Below, in pieces: positions 60,445-64,000 of a stretch of DNA of 64,000 nt; position 1 is the stretch's first letter, and each line of letters starts with the position of its first letter. Source of the DNA: Bacillota bacterium (GTDB lineage Bacteria > Bacillota > Clostridia > Lachnospirales > Lachnospiraceae); contig JAEXAX010000031.1 in NCBI GenBank assembly GCA_023458035.1, positions 1 to 64,000 of the forward strand, written 5' to 3'. The translations under genes were made by a program, and so were the position numbers. The notes beneath the pieces were generated by a model. That model ran no database searches, was not told the DNA's origin, and saw nothing but the letters and a program-made list of their open reading frames with translations.

Positions 60445-60921
60445 GTGAAAAACAGTCTGGCAGGCGTTCGTCGCCGGGCAATGGTAACGGTGGAGGCCGC
60501 TTTGGTTTTACCGCTGATTTTGTTTACGCTGGCGGCCTGTCTGCTATTTGCTGCTTGGCTGCATGACCGTGTGGTCATCTCTGCGCATGTCCAGCGGGAA
60601 CAGGAGGCGGCGTTTTTTCCATCCCGCGGCAGCAGTTTTGAAGACTGTACCGATCAGAGGGTGTGGACGGTGCTTTCGCGGGACTGCCTGTTGCGGTGGG
60701 AGTTGAAAGAAACATTGACAGAGGAGAGCTATCGGCTGAAAGCCGGCGGTCCCGGTATTTGGACAGAAAAGCTGACGGTCGAGGATCAGGCTGACCGACG
60801 CGGCAGTTCATCGCTCGATATCCTGCGGCGGGTCGAACAGATCCGATTCTGGAGGAAAAAGCTGTTCTCATCCGAAGGGGAGAAGGGTGGGAAGGAAAAT
60901 ACAAAAATCCCTATTGAATGA
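60445..60921 (+). CDS. TadE/pseudopilin-like protein 2
   Basis: 158 residues. GTG 60445, 5 bases after GGAGG, is preferred over ATG 60442 (2 bases). AMVTVEAALVLPLILFTLAA (about 13-32) is a clear TadE-type signal. The C-terminal part is charged and without further helices. Last tad gene; the tRNA promoter begins one base after its stop. Confidence 0.8.
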   Translation: MKNSLAGVRRRAMVTVEAALVLPLILFTLAACLLFAAWLHDRVVISAHVQREQEAAFFPSRGSSFEDCTDQRVWTVLSRDCLLRWELKETLTEESYRLKAGGPGIWTEKLTVEDQADRRGSSSLDILRRVEQIRFWRKKLFSSEGEKGGKENTKIPIE

Positions 60922-60951
60922 TTGACAAATACGATCTTCATTGGCTATAAT
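60922..60951 (+). promoter_or_regulatory. Promoter of tRNA-Ser
   Basis: TTGACA (60922-60927), 18-base spacer, TATAAT (60946-60951): both elements match consensus exactly. Confidence 0.9.
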
Positions 60952-60970
60952 AACATAGCTTGTTATATTT

Positions 60971-61056
60971 GGAGACGTATCGAAGTGGTCATAACGAGCT
61001 CGACTCGAAATCGAGTTGTCCGAAAGGGCACGTGGGTTCGAATCCCACCGTCTCCG
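60971..61056 (+). tRNA. tRNA-Ser (anticodon CGA)
   Basis: The acceptor stem pairs GGAGACG (60971-60977) with CGTCTCC (61049-61055), discriminator G61056. The anticodon stem CTCGA/TCGAG (60999-61015) encloses CTCGAAA with anticodon CGA at 61006-61008. The long variable arm (GTCC GAAA GGGC-type stem) is typical of serine tRNA. The T arm GTGGGTTCGAATCCCAC is complete. CCA is not encoded. Confidence 0.97.
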
Positions 61057-61102
61057 TTTTTATGCAGGGTGAGTCCGGGGCGGGCTCCCGACCTTGTTTT
61101 CG

Positions 61103-61127
61103 AAGCCTTGTATGCCACAAGGCTTTT
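61103..61127 (+). terminator. Terminator of tRNA-Ser
   Basis: AAGCCTTGT (61103-61111) pairs with ACAAGGCTT (61117-61125) followed by T. Confidence 0.85.
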
Positions 61128-61174
61128 TTACATATCCGGGCAATCAAAAAACAGTCCGGAGACGGAGGAAGAAG

Positions 61175-62551
61175 ATGAAAAAGTGGATAAATATTGAGGA
61201 TTGGTCAACGACCAGAAAGATCACCTTCAGCTTTCTGCTGGTGATTTTGGTGGGCAGTGTACTGCTCAGCCTGCCGTGGATGCATCGGTCGGGAGCACAG
61301 ACACAGTATCTGGATCATTTGTTCACAGCGGTTTCGATGGTCTGCGTGACAGGATTGAGTGTGCTGAATGTTAAAGAGGTATATTCCTTTGCCGGGCAGC
61401 TGGTGTCGATCGGTCTGATGCAGATTGGTGGTTTAGGGTTGATTACGTTGATTTCGATCAGCTTTTATCATTTGAAAAAGAGCCTCAGCCTGAAAGATCA
61501 GTACACCCTGCAGGAGGCCTTGAATTACCCCAGCAGTCGGGAGATTCGTCATTTTCTGTCAATGGTCTATCGGTTTACCTTTATCATAGAAGGAATCGGC
61601 ATGCTGTTGTTGATGTTTGAATTTGTACCCCGTTTCGGATGGGTGGACGGCATCTGGACATCCATCTTTACCGCTGTATCGGCCTTTTGTAATGCCGGTT
61701 TTGACAATCTGGGTGACAGCAGCCTGCAGGCCTATGTGACAAATCCGCTGGTATCCTTGACGGTGCCGGCGCTGATCATCTGCGGCGGCCTCGGATTTTC
61801 AGTTTGGAAGGATTTGCGAGACAGTATGAGGAGATTTTTGCATGATCGTCCGAGACGATTGAAACGGATCTGGAGCCATCTGTCGTATCACAGTCGCCTG
61901 GTATTGATGATGACCTTCGGTTTATTGATCGGCGGTATGTGCATCACCTGGTTGATCGAACTGCATAATCCGGCGACCATCGGAAAGCTGTCATTACCGC
62001 AGCAGGGAATTACCTCATTCTTTCAGTCTGCGACCATGAGAACAGCCGGGTTTGCCACCATTGATTATACCAAGACTATGCCGGCCACCAATTTTATTTA
62101 TATGATTCTGATGTTTATCGGCGGAGCGCCGGGAGGAACAGCCGGCGGTGTCAAAGTGACGACCATCGCCATCGCAATATTACTTTGTATCGCAGAGATC
62201 AAGGGCAGTGAACAGGTCGGTTTCGGTTATCGTAGCTTTCCCAGAGCCCTGGTCAAGCAGGCAGTAACCTTGTTGCTGGTCTTTGCAGTGGTATTTTTGA
62301 CAGGCTTTGCGCTGTTGCTGTTGACGCAGCCGCATCTGAGCTTTGAGGAGCTGATCTTTGAAGCGATCAGCGCCATGGCAACGGTCGGGGTATCGATGAA
62401 TTTGACGGCCAAGCTGAATGTGGCCGGTGAGATCATTATTATGATGCTGATGTTCATCGGCCGCGTCGGTCCGCTGACCTTCTTCCTCAGCATGATGCAG
62501 CGGGAGCGCCGGGAAATCAAATATGCGGAAACCAATATCTTGATCGGTTAG
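61175..62551 (+). CDS. ktrB: TrkH/KtrB-type potassium uptake channel subunit
   Basis: 458 residues from ATG 61175 (GGAGG 6 bases upstream); a longer frame runs back into the tRNA region and is rejected. Eight to ten helices with four pore loops, such as AVSMVCVTGLSVLN, AVSAFCNAGFDNLG, SATMRTAGFATID and SAMATVGVSMNLT, which carry the selectivity glycines. Na+-dependent K+ uptake with the KtrA subunit downstream. Confidence 0.94.
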   Translation: MKKWINIEDWSTTRKITFSFLLVILVGSVLLSLPWMHRSGAQTQYLDHLFTAVSMVCVTGLSVLNVKEVYSFAGQLVSIGLMQIGGLGLITLISISFYHLKKSLSLKDQYTLQEALNYPSSREIRHFLSMVYRFTFIIEGIGMLLLMFEFVPRFGWVDGIWTSIFTAVSAFCNAGFDNLGDSSLQAYVTNPLVSLTVPALIICGGLGFSVWKDLRDSMRRFLHDRPRRLKRIWSHLSYHSRLVLMMTFGLLIGGMCITWLIELHNPATIGKLSLPQQGITSFFQSATMRTAGFATIDYTKTMPATNFIYMILMFIGGAPGGTAGGVKVTTIAIAILLCIAEIKGSEQVGFGYRSFPRALVKQAVTLLLVFAVVFLTGFALLLLTQPHLSFEELIFEAISAMATVGVSMNLTAKLNVAGEIIIMMLMFIGRVGPLTFFLSMMQRERREIKYAETNILIG

Positions 62552-62572
62552 AACGATCGGCAGGGAGGAAAT

Positions 62573-63247
62573 ATGAAAACAAAAAAAATCGGTGTGCTTG
62601 GACTGGGGGTCTTTGGCTGTACAGTGGCCAAGCAAATGAGTTTTTATCACTGTGATGTGTTGGCCATTGACAGGCAGGAGGAAAACGTTCGCTATATTGC
62701 TGATGAGGTGACAAAGGCGGTGGTCGGAGATATGACTGATCATGACTTTTTGGAGTCGGTCGGTATCGCCCAATGTGATGTGGTCATCATTGCCGCCGGT
62801 AATAGTCTGGAGAGCAGTGTGCTGGCAACTATGCACTGTCGCAAACTGGGTGTGCCGAAGATCATTGCAAAGGCTCACAGCTCAACCTTCGAGCAGGTTT
62901 TGTTTGCCCTGGGTGTGGACAGCGTGGTGACACCGGAAAAGGATATGGGACGGGCGCTGGCCTCGAAAATTTTGCGCAATCAGCTGGATGAAGTCCTGCG
63001 GCTGGATGGGGACACCTCGGTCATCGAATTTACCATTCCGAATAAATGGGTGGGCAAGACCATGGTCGAGTTGGATCTGCGCCGCCGCTTTGAGCTGAAT
63101 ATTCTGGGTACCAGAGCAGAGCGCGGCGGCAAGCTGAATGCCCGTGTTTCCGCCGTGGAGCCGCTGAAGGAAAATACCATCATGGTTGCACTGGCCGGCT
63201 CTCATACGTTTGAGCAATTTGATTATCAGGGACATTTTAACGATTAA
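62573..63247 (+). CDS. ktrA: KtrA/TrkA-type regulatory subunit (RCK domains)
   Basis: 224 residues. The N-terminal RCK_N Rossmann domain has GVLGLGVFGCTVAKQM and the second strand VLAIDRQEENV; the C-terminal RCK_C domain follows residue about 140. It binds ATP/ADP or NAD(H) and gates the KtrB channel. It lies 21 bases after ktrB with GGGAGG upstream. Confidence 0.94.
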   Translation: MKTKKIGVLGLGVFGCTVAKQMSFYHCDVLAIDRQEENVRYIADEVTKAVVGDMTDHDFLESVGIAQCDVVIIAAGNSLESSVLATMHCRKLGVPKIIAKAHSSTFEQVLFALGVDSVVTPEKDMGRALASKILRNQLDEVLRLDGDTSVIEFTIPNKWVGKTMVELDLRRRFELNILGTRAERGGKLNARVSAVEPLKENTIMVALAGSHTFEQFDYQGHFND

Positions 63248-63257
63248 GCAGAGTTAA

Positions 63258-63294
63258 AGAGGAGCAAAGCAGACAGACATTTGTTCCTCTTTTT
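63258..63294 (+). terminator. Terminator of ktrBA
   Basis: AGAGGAGCAAA (63258-63268) pairs with TTTGTTCCTCT (63280-63290) with one mismatch, then TTTT. Confidence 0.85.
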
Positions 63295-63373
63295 CGCAAT
63301 CTTAGAAGAGAGAAGTAAACAGACATGAAACAGAATGAAGGACAGCCGATGAAATCCGGAAAGGAGTTGTGCG

Positions 63374-64000
63374 GTGAAGCTGCTTGAAACGATGGAACGA
63401 TATTTGGCAGAAGAGAATATTCCCTTCCATATGCCGGGACATAAACGTTGTACCACCGGGGTCTGGCCGCAGTCTGTAATGAAGCGTGATGTGACGGAGG
63501 TGGATGAACTGGATGATCTGCATCATGCAGATGGAGCGATTGCCGAACTGCAAAGCTGGATTTCAGATCTATATGGCAGTCGCCGCTCCTACTGCCTGGT
63601 CAATGGCAGCACCGGCGGCGTGCTGTCTGCCATGTGGGCCGTCAGTCGGCCGGGAGATCACATCCTGATCGCCAGAAACTGTCATAAATCCGTTTATCAC
63701 GGTTTACAACTATTGGGCTTACGGCCATGCTATCTGTATCCGCCGGTATCTGCTGAAGGCTTTGCTCTGGGGATAACGGCAGCACAGGTGGAGCATGCAC
63801 TGGAGCAGGCCGGCCGGGTGAATCGCCTGCCGATCGCCATGGTATTAACCTCGCCGACCTACGAAGGCGTTTTGTCTGAGGTGGAAGCGATCGCAGGCTG
63901 TCTGCATAAGCGCGGAATACCGCTGATCGTCGATGAAGCTCACGGAGCGCATCTTCGTTATCATGCGGCTTTTCCGGCTACGGCGGTGGAAGCAGGAGCG
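63374..64000 (+). CDS. Orn/Lys/Arg decarboxylase family PLP enzyme (truncated by window end)
   Basis: 209 codons to the window edge. The GTG at 63374 lies 7 bases after AAGGAG. PFHMPGHKR (about 17-25), DVTEVDELDDLHHADG, YCLVNGSTGGVLSAM and IVDEAHGAHL are standard for the family of lysine/arginine decarboxylases of Gram-positives (SpeA/Cad/YaaO type). The PLP lysine lies beyond the window. In the oral or gut niche it would give polyamines or acid tolerance. Confidence 0.9.
   Translation, partial: MKLLETMERYLAEENIPFHMPGHKRCTTGVWPQSVMKRDVTEVDELDDLHHADGAIAELQSWISDLYGSRRSYCLVNGSTGGVLSAMWAVSRPGDHILIARNCHKSVYHGLQLLGLRPCYLYPPVSAEGFALGITAAQVEHALEQAGRVNRLPIAMVLTSPTYEGVLSEVEAIAGCLHKRGIPLIVDEAHGAHLRYHAAFPATAVEAGA

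Noticed and set aside
60971..61056. tRNA-Ser as an integration site for the Tad region
   Set aside because: No integrase and no repeat of the tRNA 3' end was seen nearby, and the tad genes have core-like composition.
61094..61174. N-terminal extension of KtrB
   Set aside because: It would start inside the tRNA terminator; ATG 61175 has GGAGG at proper spacing and matches the family start.
60922..61197. ORFs across the serine tRNA
   Set aside because: They read through the tRNA and its promoter; chance frames only.

Overview
The window reads as the chromosome of a host-associated, low-to-mid G+C Gram-positive anaerobe of the class Clostridia, most like Lachnospiraceae. The reasons are the Firmicutes housekeeping set (mecA, mrnC, RelQ-type alarmone synthetase, KtrAB, CobA, ABC-F), lineage-typical uncharacterised genes (DUF5711, DUF5702, DUF1858, DUF2200), a Tad pilus without a secretin, strong AGGAGG-type ribosome sites and sigma-A-like promoters. 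Two genes point to life on an animal host: a six-triad polyhistidine-triad (Pht-like) lipoprotein and a cholesterol-dependent cytolysin. Genus and species cannot be read from the sequence. All family names are from recognition of motifs; no database search was run.

Layout. 1-4.9 kb: accessory region with a TPR/helix-turn-helix regulator split by a small frame break, an A+T-rich ABC exporter that is clearly dead (two frame breaks and a missing Walker A), and a second exporter gene with an intact ATPase but a doubtful start. 5.0-9.7 kb: zinc acquisition operon (binding lipoprotein, ATPase, permease, histidine-triad lipoprotein) behind a promoter with a perfect palindrome. 9.8-15.1 kb: nitroreductase, GH18 surface protein, Sua5, an LMW-phosphatase-like protein lacking its catalytic cysteine, upp, dCMP deaminase. 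15.1-18.1 kb: AraC regulator divergent from L-fucose isomerase. 18.2-21.2 kb: cytolysin plus small A+T-rich unknown genes, one split at a T7 tract. 21.4-24.9 kb (minus): panB-panC-coaBC-CYTH.

25.0-30.9 kb holds the most intriguing set: a rifampin-phosphotransferase-like PEP/ATP phosphotransferase, DUF2200, an acyltransferase-like protein, an undecaprenol/diacylglycerol kinase, a CDP-archaeol-synthase-like protein and a UbiA-type prenyltransferase. Together they look like an undescribed isoprenoid or ether-type lipid pathway. mtnN and pgi follow, then cobA, a RelQ-type synthetase, an ABC-F protein with a possible leader peptide, mecA (minus), ispF-GNAT-cysS-mrnC-rlmB, and DUF1858.

43.0-51.0 kb: a CBS pyrophosphatase, flavin reductase, DUF5711, CvpA, a TPR/AAA protein with a degenerate Walker B, and a FUSC-type membrane protein. 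These end at a perfect hairpin shared with a convergent MATE exporter. 52.6-60.9 kb: complete Tad (Flp-type) pilus operon with two prepilin peptidases. 61-64 kb: tRNA-Ser(CGA), ktrB-ktrA, and the start of an Orn/Lys/Arg decarboxylase cut by the window edge.
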